A DNA stretch of 64,000 nucleotides, taken from contig JAGVVL010000022.1 in NCBI GenBank assembly GCA_018287875.1, positions 806,001-870,000 on the forward strand. The letters are read 5' to 3'. Positions 45,710 through 55,886 of this stretch are shown here, one piece after another (position 1 is the stretch's first letter; every line of letters starts with the position of its first letter). The position numbers and the translations under genes were made by a program. The notes below the pieces were generated by a model. That model ran no database searches. It saw nothing but the letters and a program-made list of their open reading frames with translations, and was not told where the DNA came from. The stretch comes from Nigrospora sphaerica. Taxonomy: Eukaryota > Ascomycota > Sordariomycetes > Amphisphaeriales > Apiosporaceae.

Positions 45710-46402
45710 TCAGTAATCCGAGTCCGAGTCTGCATCAAAGCTACTGGCCTGTTTGTAGACTCGGATCTCGCTGGAATTATCGGTTGACCTGTTGCTCCCG
45801 CTTGAACGGTCTCCAGAACTGTCACTGCGAGGGCTGAGGAACCCATTCGCTTCCTGATACTCGCGAAAGGCGTTGGTGATGGTATGAGCGATCCGGGAGA
45901 CTTGCTGGTTCTGCTCGTGGGTAGCGTGCTTGAGTTGTTCGTTCTCCTCGCGCAGTCGGGTGATGACCCTGTCTTGCTCTCGACTTCCAGGGACCCTGGT
46001 CGATTGGAGCTGCATTCGTAGGGTGGCATTCTCCTCTTGAAGTGCGGCCACCTCGTTTTCGAGTCGTGCCAACCTGTCTCTAAGTGACCCGACTGGGAGA
46101 ATCTTGGCTTTCAGCAGCTGGAAATCCTTGTCTGAGTCGTCGTCATCGCCACCCTCTTCATGGTACAAGGTACCCTCGTCTGTTTCTCCCTGATCGTTGT
46201 CGTCGCTTTCGGGAAAGTGGAATTGGGGATAGGGAGATGGTGGTAAGCCGTGAGCGCGTGTCCCTGCTCTCTTGTCTGGTCGATTTAGAGTGTTTACAAT
46301 TCTTGCGGCAGCAGGAGAGACAGAAGACGAGGGGGGAGGCGTCACAATCTTCACACGTCGACGTTTGGGTGGCAGTGGCGGCAAAGCTTTGGCGGGAGGC
46401 AT
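45710..46402 (-). CDS. Hypothetical coiled-coil protein with nuclear signal
   Basis: Intronless 230-residue protein. The start MPPAKALPPLPPKRRRVKIV includes an SV40-like basic nuclear signal. An acidic stretch (about 65-90) precedes a coiled coil (DRLARLENEVAALQEENATL, continuing to about residue 155) with leucine-zipper heptads but no classical bZIP basic region directly before it. The C-terminus is Ser/Asp-rich. It could be a transcription-related dimer partner; no family assigned. Its start lies about 140 bp from the LINE insertion point, which may have displaced its upstream region. Confidence 0.6.
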   Translation of the reverse strand: MPPAKALPPLPPKRRRVKIVTPPPSSSVSPAAARIVNTLNRPDKRAGTRAHGLPPSPYPQFHFPESDDNDQGETDEGTLYHEEGGDDDDSDKDFQLLKAKILPVGSLRDRLARLENEVAALQEENATLRMQLQSTRVPGSREQDRVITRLREENEQLKHATHEQNQQVSRIAHTITNAFREYQEANGFLSPRSDSSGDRSSGSNRSTDNSSEIRVYKQASSFDADSDSDY

Positions 46403-46543
46403 AGTGCGTTTTCTTATCGGTCTGAGGACGCAATGCTATGCTTGGACACCAAATCGTGCTACAGCCCACACAATATATACCTTATCACTGGTCGTCATAA
46501 ACGCGACGCAGAAGACGGTATTCAGTCTATTCGTCCCAAGTTT

Positions 46544-46556
46544 AAAGTGGTTCAAA
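46544..46556 (+). repeat. LINE target-site duplication, 5' copy
   Basis: AAAGTGGTTCAAA, identical to 52512-52524. Confidence 0.92.
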
Positions 46557-47775
46557 GGCTGGCGAAGTCGGACTCTACAGCCTCCTCGCGGCGCCGGCTG
46601 GAAATCTTCCTAGGTCAATTGACTGAGGGAGAGCCGATGTAGAGACGCATTCTGCACGAAAGTGCAGCGAGGCGCCGTTGCTGTGTCGCCGTGTCGCTGC
46701 TCCGGAGTTGTGCTGATACGGTCTGTGATGCGGGATTTTCGGGCGTCGCACGACCGAAAATTTTTCGCCCCCGCCAAACGCAGCAAGCAGCCTCGAAAAT
46801 CGACACCGCGCGACGCCGGATCGACGACAAATTAGGCGCGCAGCGAAGGCCCTCGTCTTTATAGAGGGATTTGGGTAGAAAAACCATCCGACGTCGACTC
46901 GGTTCTCGAAGCGACGACAGGACACCCTCGGCCCTGCCGAGCTCTGAGACGGCTTGCAGCGAACAGCCGCGAGGGCATCGAACGAATACCTAAGTGGACG
47001 TGCGTACGGAGTAATGGAAGTTGTTAAGAACACGGGAACGGAGTCGTTAAGGCGATAGTAGCTACGGCTGGCCGCCCGTGTCGCCCTTCGGGGTGACAGC
47101 GCACCGCTCCGGAGACGAACATATGGTGGATCAGGGCAGGTTAGTCGAGGCCTTACGGGGTACTATGCCGGCGTGGTGGTAACCCCTACCGAAGGCCTGC
47201 GGCAAGACATGGTCGGCTCGCCGGCAGAGATGGCGGCGAGCAACGGGAAGCCGGTCTAGGGCTCGCCACCCTAGGATACCGGTGGGCCGTAGCATAGCAC
47301 GACGACCGCGGGACCGGTAGAAGGACAGGGTAGCCCCTACGTCCCTTACTCGCACTAGGGTCGACTAGAGATGGAACCGGTTCGAGGACTTGCCGTGGAA
47401 GGGGATGAACAGCTGGATTGGGCCAGCCCAGGGACCTGGAGACAAGGATGAGACGGACTGCCTTCGATTGTGCCAAAGGGCATCTTCTCTGTCGGAGTGT
47501 CGCTGGCGTAGGTGCTATCCTAGGAGGCTGCAGGTCGAGGAGGTCGTGCTATGGCTCGAGAGGACGGATGCGCATGTCGGTGGTCCTAGAGAGGGATATG
47601 CCCTTGCGGGCTGCTTAAGGTGCAAACCTTCTATTCCCCCCCCCCTTTTCTATGGAAAGCGCAGAGAACTTGACCCGGGGAATAGGAGGCCCACACGGCG
47701 ATAACTTCACAACCACGACTCTGAAACCCACCGGATAGCCCGGAAACAGTTCCTAGGGCCCCAATTACCCTAGAA

Positions 47776-49137
47776 ATGGTCGATTCACCACCCTCGAGGC
47801 AAAGCGCGGGTGGTGAGAGCCTCCAACGGCCCGCCCCACCGCTTGAGCTATCGCCTCCGGACTCGAGAACGCCATCGCCAAGCAGCCTCACAGCACCTAG
47901 ACCTGGTCTAGATGCCATACGCAGCGCGGTCAACAGCTTCAAACGCTTCCTAGCCGGTGAACCGGATATGGCAGCTATAGCCGCAGCCGCCCAGACCGCC
48001 ATTCCGATCCTAGAGGCGGCCCAGACAGCCGAGGGGCTAAACAGCTGCACTAGCATCGAAAAGCGCATCAACGCTATCGAGAACACGCTACAGGCTATCT
48101 ATAAAGACATTAAAGCCCCTAAGATGTACGCAGCTGCTGCTTCCACTATAACTGCTACCCCCGCACCTAGAGCCCCCCAGACAGCCAAGGCACTGCCTCC
48201 ACGGCAGGAACGAGAGATCACAGTCAAGGCCGCAGAGGCAGAAGGACGCACCTACGCAGAGATCGTACGCAAGATCAACGCCGCCACAGGGAGAGAGGCA
48301 GCAGTAGCAGCACGGAAGCTCCCCAGTGGAGACTACGCTGTCACATGCAAAACAACAGCAGAGAAACAGGCCTTGGAAGCCGACCTAGCCTGGACCGCCG
48401 AGGCCTTCGGAGAGAACGCCTCTATCCAGAAGAGAAAGATCCTGGTGGTAGCCCATGGCATCAACAAGGAAGCCGCAGAAACGAACCTAGGACAGCTAGG
48501 AACCCAGCTTCGGAACCAACCAGGAGGCCCTATCGACGTCCTAGAAACAAAGCTCCCTCGCAACGCCAAGACGTCGCCCAGGAAGGTCACGACCCTATAT
48601 ATCGCCGTCGCTACTGTTCAGCAAGCAGAGCAGCTATGCCGAGACGGCCTTATCTGGCAGTACGGGTACTATCCATGTGAGCCTTTCGCCGAAGGAGCGC
48701 AACTCAAGCAGTGCTACCACTGCTATCGATACGGACACATTGCCCGAGTCTGCCGTCACGCACGAAGGTGCGGACTCTGCTCTTCGACTAAGCATAACGA
48801 TAAAGAATGCCCCGAAACGGAGAATCAAAGCCGATACTGCTGTCCTGCATGTCGAGGACCACACGGCGTGGTCCAAGGACTGCCCAGTCCGCCAGGAGCA
48901 GGTCCAGATCGCCAAGGCTGCTTACATCACGAGACCGAAGGGATTCGCACTGCCCCCGCAAGAACCCCTAAGCCAACAGCCGAAGACTGGCAGACAGTAC
49001 AGCCGCGGAAGCGTCGAGCAACCAGCTGCCGTACTAGAAGCACTGGCAGAGCCCGCAGCAGAACCCACGAAGCGATAGACGACATGGATATCGAAACGCC
49101 GGAATCGACGCAGGACAGCATCTACGCCCGCCAATGA
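47776..49137 (+). CDS. LINE ORF1 (gag-like nucleic-acid-binding protein)
   Basis: 453 codons. The N-terminus is Pro/Ser/Ala-rich. The C-terminal half has zinc knuckles CYHCYRYGHIARVC (near 48710) and CGLCSSTKHNDKEC (near 48770). A third knuckle begins CPACRGPH but then leaves frame: its continuation TAWSKDCPVRQEQVQIAKAA is found in another frame until about 48950. After that the first frame again looks authentic (EDWQTVQPRKRRAT). This implies two compensating single-base indels, near 48860 and 48950-48970, that scramble about 30 residues without ending the ORF. The stop codon overlaps the ORF2 start in an ATGA tetranucleotide. Confidence 0.88.
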   Translation: MVDSPPSRQSAGGESLQRPAPPLELSPPDSRTPSPSSLTAPRPGLDAIRSAVNSFKRFLAGEPDMAAIAAAAQTAIPILEAAQTAEGLNSCTSIEKRINAIENTLQAIYKDIKAPKMYAAAASTITATPAPRAPQTAKALPPRQEREITVKAAEAEGRTYAEIVRKINAATGREAAVAARKLPSGDYAVTCKTTAEKQALEADLAWTAEAFGENASIQKRKILVVAHGINKEAAETNLGQLGTQLRNQPGGPIDVLETKLPRNAKTSPRKVTTLYIAVATVQQAEQLCRDGLIWQYGYYPCEPFAEGAQLKQCYHCYRYGHIARVCRHARRCGLCSSTKHNDKECPETENQSRYCCPACRGPHGVVQGLPSPPGAGPDRQGCLHHETEGIRTAPARTPKPTAEDWQTVQPRKRRATSCRTRSTGRARSRTHEAIDDMDIETPESTQDSIYARQ

Positions 49138-52100
49138 CAGCTCTAAGGATCCTACACTGGAACACGCGGAAAAGCAAGAAAGCGCAGATACCGGCGGTCG
49201 AGGCTATCCACGAAGAGTACGACGTCCTAGCTATACAAGAGCCCTGGAAGAACCCGCATATACCGACTACCTACTGCCCGAGATCCTCTCCGTACTACCT
49301 TCTCTATGCCACCGAGGGAGGCAGAGCATGCATCTACATTAATAAGAAGTACCCCCCAGCGCAGTGGACTTACGAGGCGCAGCCAGACAGGTGTCACCTC
49401 ACGATCCAGCTACCTGACGGTCCTATAACGGTTATCTGCGTATACTCGCCTCCTCCTAGGTCCATAAGCAGATCAGACCTGCCAGCTATCGAAGCTCTCC
49501 ACGCCGGACCCCAGCCAAAACGAACAGTCCTCGTAGGCGACTTTAACGTCCACCACCCCGTCTGGGGAGGACACAACGTCCGGCCCCATAGAGCGGCCGA
49601 TAAGCTGCTCCAGCTAGCAGAATCCTGGAGGCTCCAGCTGATCACACCTCCTGGAACACCGACATGGACTCGAAAAGGGTGCGCAGACTCTACGATCGAC
49701 CTAGCGTGGACCACGGACGATCTCAGGGCTGCTTACGACGGGTATGCTCCATATGCTGGATCCGACCACCTCCCACAGGTGATACGCGTGGCTGGATCTC
49801 GAAGCGATCCTCAGGATAGACCGCGACGCAGCTGGAAAACAGCCGATTACGACCAAGCGAAGGCAGAAGCCGCACACCTACCGCAGCCAGGGCTACTTAA
49901 GACACCAGAAGAGATCGACTGATACACCGAAATGTTGACCAAAGAGCTAACTCGGATAGCCGACCTCGCGGCACCCCCCCGTCGTTCTAAGGGGAGAGGC
50001 AAGGCCTGGTGGAACCGTAACATAAAGGAGTTCATAGAAGAGGAGAGAAGAGCCCAGCGGACATGGCTTTCCGACAGAACGGACGTAGCCTGGCGAGCCC
50101 TCCGACAAGCATCTCTATCGAAAAAGAAGGCAATCCGCGAAGCGAAAACATCGACCTGGAGAAGCATGCTACACGAGGCCTCCAGCCAGCCAGCTGGTAT
50201 CTGGAGCATCGCAAGATGGGCCAGAACTGAAGGGGCCGCGCCGCCGCTACCCCCAGCCGTCCCCACGCTCTATACACCGCAAGGCGAAGCAACGACGCAT
50301 AAGGAGAAAGCAGAGGCCTTCCGCGCGAGGTTCTATCCTCCTCCTAAAGCTACGCCGACCGGTTTCCGAACAACAAACCGGTTCGCACCGCCTCTTAATA
50401 TCGATTACGAGGTAACAACGGAGCAAGTACAGGACGTCCTTACTAAGGCCAGACAGTGGAAAGCACCTGGACCAGACCAGCTCCCAAACGGATTCCTGAA
50501 GCGTCTAGGAAAGCCACTTTACCGAGCTCTAGCCTCTCTAACAGAGGCATGCTGGCGTATAGGATATTATCCTAGAGCGTTCCGGAAAGCAGTCACCGTT
50601 ATCCTTCGGAAACCAGGAAAGCAGCCAAGCGAATACCACCAAGCCGGCGGATGGAGACCTATCGCCTTGCTCAACACCATGGGCAAGGCGATCGAGAGCC
50701 TGCTAGCGCAACGGCTAGCCAGCTTTGCCGAAGAGAATGGACTCCTCCCAGACGAACAGATGGGTAACCGGAAAGGTCGTTCCACGGAGACTGCTCTGCG
50801 GCTACTAACGGACCTAGTTCGTACGGCCTGGAAGTATGGGGGCACAGCAACCCTCCTCTCGCTGGATATCTCGGGGGCTTTCGACTCCGTCGACCATGGA
50901 AGGCTCCTCGCCAACCTACGAGCGTTAAGGGTCCCTATATGGACCATTAACTGGATCCGAAGCTTCCTATCTAACCGATCAACAACGCTGTTTTTCGATG
51001 GCCAGGAATCGGATGAGATCCCGGTCCCAGCTGGCGTTCCGCAAGGCTCGCCCCTGTCACCTATTCTCTTCTGCCTCTATACAGCTGGTCTTTACAAAGC
51101 TCTCCGCGCCGTCCCAGGGATAGCTGCCATAGCTTTCGCAGACGACACGAACCTCGTGGGCTTCGGCTTAGACCCAGAGCAGACCTGCGAGCGACTGGAA
51201 GCCGCTCACAGGGTCTGCAAAGAATGGGCAGTCAGCCATGGCATGACCTTTGCAGTTAAGAAATACCACTTGGTCCACTTCTCCCGAAGACGGAAGGGTC
51301 CGGACACGAAGATAGCCCTGGAAGGCCACGAAATTAAGCCAGAAGACTCCTGCCGCGTCCTCGGTATCCAGGTGGATAGACGCCTCCGCTGGGACACCCA
51401 CATCCAGTCGATCTCCAAGAAGATGGCAACGCAGGTCTATGCCCTGGACCGCATAGCAGCCTCGACATGGGGTGCGTCTCTCCAGCGAGCCCGCCAAGTC
51501 TATATAGCCGTCGTGCGGTCTGCTATAGGCTATGGAGCCTCAGAATGGCACCACCACATCTCGAAAAACAGGGCTAAGACACTAGGCGATATCCAGACCG
51601 AGTGCCTCCGCAAGGTCACAGGGGCTTTCAAGGCGACAGCAGCCACGACACTAGAAACAGAAGCCTACGTATCACCCCTAGAGGTATGGCTTAATAAAAG
51701 AGTGGCGGCGTCGGAAGAGAGGCTCCAGCAGCCGCGCATCGCATCACTTATCCAAGCTAGATGCGACATAGCAGCTAGGTGGATCCTAACAAGGCCGACT
51801 CGACGGCGCAGGCCTAAAGGTCCAGAAGTTCCCGACCGCAAGAAATGGCTAGACGAATGGCTGGCTGGAGATTCAGCAAGCAAGGCCGAGGAGAGAGACT
51901 GGCTCCAGAGATGGCAGCAAACGCAGGAAAACCGAACAGCGCGAGCACCGGCAGCAACCAAGATGCCGCCAGACAAGCACGTCCTCAAGCTCCACAAGGG
52001 ACTCCACAAGGCGGAAAGCTCGATCCTCATCCAGGCGAGGACTAGCAAGATCGGGTTACGAGACTTTCTCTTTAAACGCAGGGTTCCAGGCTTCGACAGC

Positions 52101-52321
52101 CCATGGTGCGACTGCGGTCAGGGTAGGAGACCGTCCGGCATATCCTCGTTTTCTGCCTAAGGGAGAGAGAAAGACGAGAGCATCTTATTCAAGCTCTTGG
52201 AGAACCGATAGACACGGACAGGATGCTCGATACCCCAGGGAAAGCAGGGATTATAGCCAGATGGCTACTCCGTTCGGGCAGGCTGGGAATGTTCCAGCTA
52301 GCGAATCAACTCATCAGCTAG
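49134..52321 (+). pseudogene. LINE ORF2 (endonuclease/reverse transcriptase) with one nonsense codon and one frameshift
   Basis: About 1,060 codons. The APE-type endonuclease comes first (RILHWNTRKSKKAQIPAVEA, AIQEPWKNP, VGDFNVHHPVWGG, GSDHLPQ). An in-frame TGA at 49920-49922 (probably from TGG, EEID-W-YTEM) separates it from the reverse transcriptase, whose motifs include LSLDISGAFDSVDH, PAGVPQGSPLSPILF and the catalytic IAFADDTNLVGFG. Near 52125 one base is missing: CDCGQGR is followed in the next frame by TVRHILVFCLRERE, the conserved C-terminal zinc-like motif, and that frame ends at 52319-52321. Target nicking and cDNA priming would need a full product, so this copy is likely defective. 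Confidence 0.9.
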
Positions 52322-52511
52322 GAAGCGGGCACGTTGAGCCCGATCTCGGTATAGCAGGTCAGAAAGCAGACAGAGGCGATGCGACGCAGAGGAACCTAGG
52401 TTTTTCATCCGGCCGGACGTCAGCCCGGAACGGTTTTCCTAGGCTTAGATACGTAGGGGGTCCTCATGGCCTAGATAGGTCGCTAGGTGTAAGAATAATA
52501 ATAATAAAAAA

Positions 52512-52524
52512 AAAGTGGTTCAAA
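52512..52524 (+). repeat. LINE target-site duplication, 3' copy
   Basis: AAAGTGGTTCAAA directly after the A-rich LINE tail. The host sequence continues TATGTGGGTACC. Confidence 0.92.
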
Positions 52525-52604
52525 TATGTGGGTACCGGCCCCACTAGCGCATCCCTAAATCCACGGCCGATTATCTTACACGCAGCGTCCCACGATCAGG
52601 TGAT

Positions 52605-53143
52605 TCATCCACCAACGCCCAGCTCCTCGTCCACCACCGTGTCTGAATTTCCATCGAAGAAGCCACAGCCTCGAACAAGACTGATCATGTCTTTAGAGAA
52701 CTCATGCAAGTCATTTTTGACCGTGTCCATGGCCTTGTGAACTGTTTCCACCGCATTATGGATTTTCCCCACAGCGTCGTCCACCTTGGTGAGAATGCGC
52801 TCCACAGTGTCAAGCCGCGAAAGCAGCAGCATGAGGAGTCTGGCCGCGCCTCAGTCATGACTCTCCAGCTCCGGAACTAGCATACGTACGTTCTAGCCTC
52901 CGCATCCTGGCTATTGCCATAGTTGAGAAAGCCTGGGTACGCAGGATACTGAACCTGCGGATAGGGGGGCAAGGGGTCAAACGAGACATTGGAAAAGTCG
53001 GCCATGTCGATGTTTGCGTTCATGCTTTGCTCGAGGTACTGCACGAGGTCGTCTTCCAGGCTGTTGCCAGCAACGCCGGGGCTGTTGAGAATGCTTTCCA
53101 TTGCGTCGTGTTGGCGTCGTTTTGGGATGTTCTTGTGGACCAC
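52605..53143 (-). CDS. Hypothetical small protein with C-terminal coiled coil
   Basis: Exons 53143-52890 and 52839-52605 (intron 50 bp, GTACGT donor) give 162 residues. An acidic middle (SLEDDLVQYLEQSMNANIDM) and a Pro/Tyr-rich segment (PPYPQVQYPAYPGF) lead to a helical C-terminus (RLDTVERILTKVDDAVGKIH). No family recognised. The gene is divergent from the secreted-protein gene starting at 53408, sharing a promoter interval of about 265 bp. Another start in upstream frames (53345/53373) cannot be excluded. Confidence 0.45.
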
Positions 53144-53407
53144 CTACCCAAACCAGCACTGGGGGGTTCCCGCTGCGATTTATACCCAGAATGGCACCAT
53201 GTGTTCTCCCCCCGGATGATGGGGTACGCAGGTTGGATGGGCGCTTCCATGGGTGAACCCTTGTACCGTTTCCTGTTTTTGTTTTTCCGGCCCTCTTGCA
53301 AGATTCCCTTGCTATAAGTGCTCGCACCTGTGTGTCCTGATCCATTCCGCAAGACGAACCTCTGATTGTCCAATACCTCTGTCTTTTCTATCTACAGTCA
53401 TTCATAC

Positions 53408-54546
53408 ATGAACATGGCAGCTCTCCTTGCCCTATTTGCGTCGCTGAGCACCATCGTTATGGCTATCGATGGTTGTCCCGCCATCTGCGTGTCGGACCCC
53501 CTGCTTCGGCTTGACGCCGGCATATCCAACGTGTCGGCGACGTATGCTCTTCCTTGCTTGCACACCATCACATCTACTGACTATTCCAAATACAGAATCG
53601 ACAATGTCTTTGAAAGGCAGTGTGCCGCCACCCTCCATTTTGAGAATTCTTCCTTTCTCCCGGTTACCTACCATTTTGATGCCGTCTCGTGCAAGGGACT
53701 TGAGCTGGCCTCCTTCACCGTCCCTTCCGAAGCGCCCAATGGGCAAGCATGTATCGTATGGTATGGTATCTCTTCGCACTATGAATTCGTCGTACATGAA
53801 CTGAATTCCACAGGCGATGTGCAAGCCAAGAAACTCTGGCATGCAGCAATGTGATCGTCTCCGGTGGTCGGTCGGACCTGAGCATGGCCACCAACCGCGT
53901 GGGTACCATGGGCTGTTTGTTGGAAGCCGTTGAGACGCATACCACTCTTGTCACTGTCACGCTTCCGTCAACGACGGTCACGAGGCTTTCCACCTCATTC
54001 CTCACCACCCACACTACCAACACCCCCTTGCCTGGCACCCCTTTACCTCCGTCGACCTGGACCGACCCATCCTTCACTATCACAACTCCTGGAAACACCG
54101 CACCGGGGTCCGAGACAGCCACAGGTGCTACCCAAACACGTACGGACCAGGGGGGAAGAGCAGGCGGGGAACCGTCCGGAATAACCACATCCCAGACTAC
54201 ACCATCCCAGACTACACCATCCCAGACTACACCATCCCAGACTACACCATCCCAGACTACACCATCCCAGACTACACCATCCCAGACTACACCATCCCAG
54301 ACTACACCATCCCAGACGACGCCTTCCCAGGCAAACCAGGTCCCAACTACCCAAACGCAGAAAACTGAGCCGACAGAACCACAAGGCGTTCCCCCTAGTT
54401 CGACCACATCCACAAATTCAGGCAGTTGCACGGCGGCTATTTCGACCACGACAGTGGTCGCTACATCCATAGTCTCAACCGTGACGCTGATGCAAACAGT
54501 GACGAGCACTGTCCCGGGTACCTGTACTTCGAAGATGGGGGTTTGA
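53408..54546 (+). CDS. Secreted mucin-like protein with TTPSQ repeats
   Basis: Exons 53408-53760 and 53814-54546 give 361 residues. A signal peptide is visible (MNMAALLALFASLSTIVMA) with probable cleavage before IDGCPAIC. The globular N-terminal part has about six Cys and several N-glycosylation sites (NVS, NSS, NST is lost on splicing). The 53-bp intron (53761-53813) joins QACIVW to RCASQETLACSN. The second half is Ser/Thr/Pro-rich, with about nine TTPSQ pentads, typical of O-glycosylated stalks. It ends SKMGV without a GPI tail or span, so it is probably secreted or wall-associated rather than membrane-anchored. An in-frame upstream ATG at 53366 would bury the signal peptide. Confidence 0.75.
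54185..54330 (+). repeat. 15-bp coding minisatellite
   Basis: About nine nearly identical copies of ACCATCCCAGACTAC encoding the pentad TTPSQ; the last unit is diverged. The 15-bp period keeps the frame whatever the copy number. Confidence 0.93.
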
Positions 54547-54741
54547 TTCCACTTCCTTACGCATGTGGCTAGTAAGACGGATTCGGCAGGTATGGAGGAT
54601 GTGCAGAGGTAGCTCTCGGGTATTTCAGGCGGCTGGTCTCCTTCTTCGCCCAGGTTTTGATTTCCGTTCTCGTTACTGTCTCTAGTCCTAGCTTTTCAAT
54701 CCATTCTTTCCGACTGCTCTGACAGACCTAACTCTTGAATT

Positions 54742-55213
54742 ATGTCGGCCCCGTTTGAAAAAAATGCAAACGATGCCGCTCCTCCTATCAGTCGCGGTGG
54801 AGCAGGCGGTTGCGATCCTCGCTGGAATGCGTCGTGGGCTTTCCGGCTTCTCAAACTCGATGATACCCCCGCCATAATTCAGCACTACCGCTCGGCATCG
54901 GCCTATTGGTACAAAGCCTATGTGGCATCCCAGGCTAGCTTAGCGAGCCTCGCCGTGCAGGTCGAGGCAGTGCGGGCGAAGTTGGAGAGTATAGAGGCTA
55001 AGCTTCATGGGAACGAAATACATGATCTGAGAGAGGCACTTGTACGTATCCATCTGGATGAACTGCGTGCCATTGACTAACCTGCCCTAGTTCGAGAGCC
55101 TCCCCAAGAACCAGCCAGAGAAGTTGGCACAGGCTGGAGGTGCCTTCAGCCCCTCCACGCCGGCAGCCATGAGTGGCGTGCTCACCCCAGTGGAACCTAT
55201 CTGGTTGCACTAG
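54742..55213 (+). CDS. Hypothetical 140-residue helical protein
   Basis: Exons 54742-55041 and 55091-55213. The intron 55042-55090 has GTACGT, a CTAAC branch and CTAG. The N-terminus is Gly/Pro-rich. The middle is predicted coiled coil (LASLAVQVEAVRAKLESIEA). The C-terminus is short and Pro/Ala-rich, ending EPIWLH. No domain recognised. Similar in size and style to other small coiled-coil genes here; a DNA-binding partner role would be speculation. Confidence 0.5.
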
Positions 55214-55378
55214 TGAAAGTGTGTACATAGCCTCCTCTCGTGGTTTCCATAGTCTATTCACGTCCAGCCTCTGCCCCTGTTTGGCCGTCCTGCCCATGTG
55301 CATCTTGGGCACGGTCCGGTCCGTATACCTCGGGAACAGGGTACTGCCTGCTCTACATACCATTAATTCCTGGGTTTT

Positions 55379-55654
55379 CTAGCTGTGGGAAGAATAATTC
55401 ACGATCTCGGCCCTCTGAGGCGGCCAGCTCGGGCATTTTGTAGAGGAGTATTCGTAGAATCGACCGTTCATGAGGATGACCATGTACATCTCAGCGCCGC
55501 ACAGCATGTGAAACTCATCGACCTTTTTTATTAGGGTTTGGCGGCGCCTGCGGAGTCTTGCCATCCTCTGTTTGTGAGCCCGCTGGTCGCGGTTTGTGGT
55601 GTGGCGCATAGGCGGGTGCGTAGTTGGAGGCGATACGTTGCCTGTTGTCTCCAT
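55379..55654 (-). CDS. Short MADS-box-like protein
   Basis: 91-residue intronless protein. RRRRQTLIKKVDEFHMLCGA followed by EMYMVILMNGRFYEYSS matches the SRF/MADS DNA-binding and dimerisation pattern better than the copy at 35822-36493. There is almost nothing beyond the MADS-like core, so it could dimerise and bind DNA but lacks an activation or K-type region. It is divergent from the F-box-like gene at 55887 (about 230 bp between starts). Confidence 0.6.
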   Translation of the reverse strand: METTGNVSPPTTHPPMRHTTNRDQRAHKQRMARLRRRRQTLIKKVDEFHMLCGAEMYMVILMNGRFYEYSSTKCPSWPPQRAEIVNYSSHS

Positions 55655-55886
55655 GATGTTGGTTATGCATGTTCGTTGGGAATGAATGATTGATGGCTAC
55701 GGGGTTTACGTCCTTATAGGTGCGGGTGTCCCGAACGGTTTCCTGTTTTCGGCCGGCAGCCCTGTTCCCGTTTTTAGGAGCGAAGTATGGTACTATATAG
55801 CAAGAATCAACGTAGAGCAAGACTTGAACACACAAGCATTAATCCCGTCCTCCATATTACTACTTTTTGATTCTAAACGAGAAGCC

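Larger units (their letters stand above)
46557..52511 (+). mobile_element. Full-length LINE (Tad/I-like non-LTR retrotransposon) with 13-bp target-site duplication
   Basis: A 5,955-bp element. The sequence AAAGTGGTTCAAA occurs immediately before it (46544-46556) and immediately after its tail (52512-52524), marking the insertion boundaries. A 1.2-kb 5' untranslated region precedes ORF1 (gag-like, 47776-49137) and ORF2 (endonuclease plus reverse transcriptase, 49134-52321). The 3' end has an ATA/TAA-rich stretch ending in a short A run. No RNase H domain was seen. The intact duplication and untruncated 5' end point to a recent insertion, yet ORF1 and ORF2 carry small lesions (listed with the ORFs), so this copy is probably not autonomous. 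Confidence 0.93.

Noticed and set aside
46575..47033. 152-codon minus-strand frame in the LINE 5' region
   Set aside because: Lies within the 5' untranslated part of the retrotransposon, no motif and opposite orientation.
53715..54509. 264-codon minus frame with GVVWD repeats
   Set aside because: Antisense of the TTPSQ minisatellite. The plus strand has a signal peptide and splice-consistent frame.
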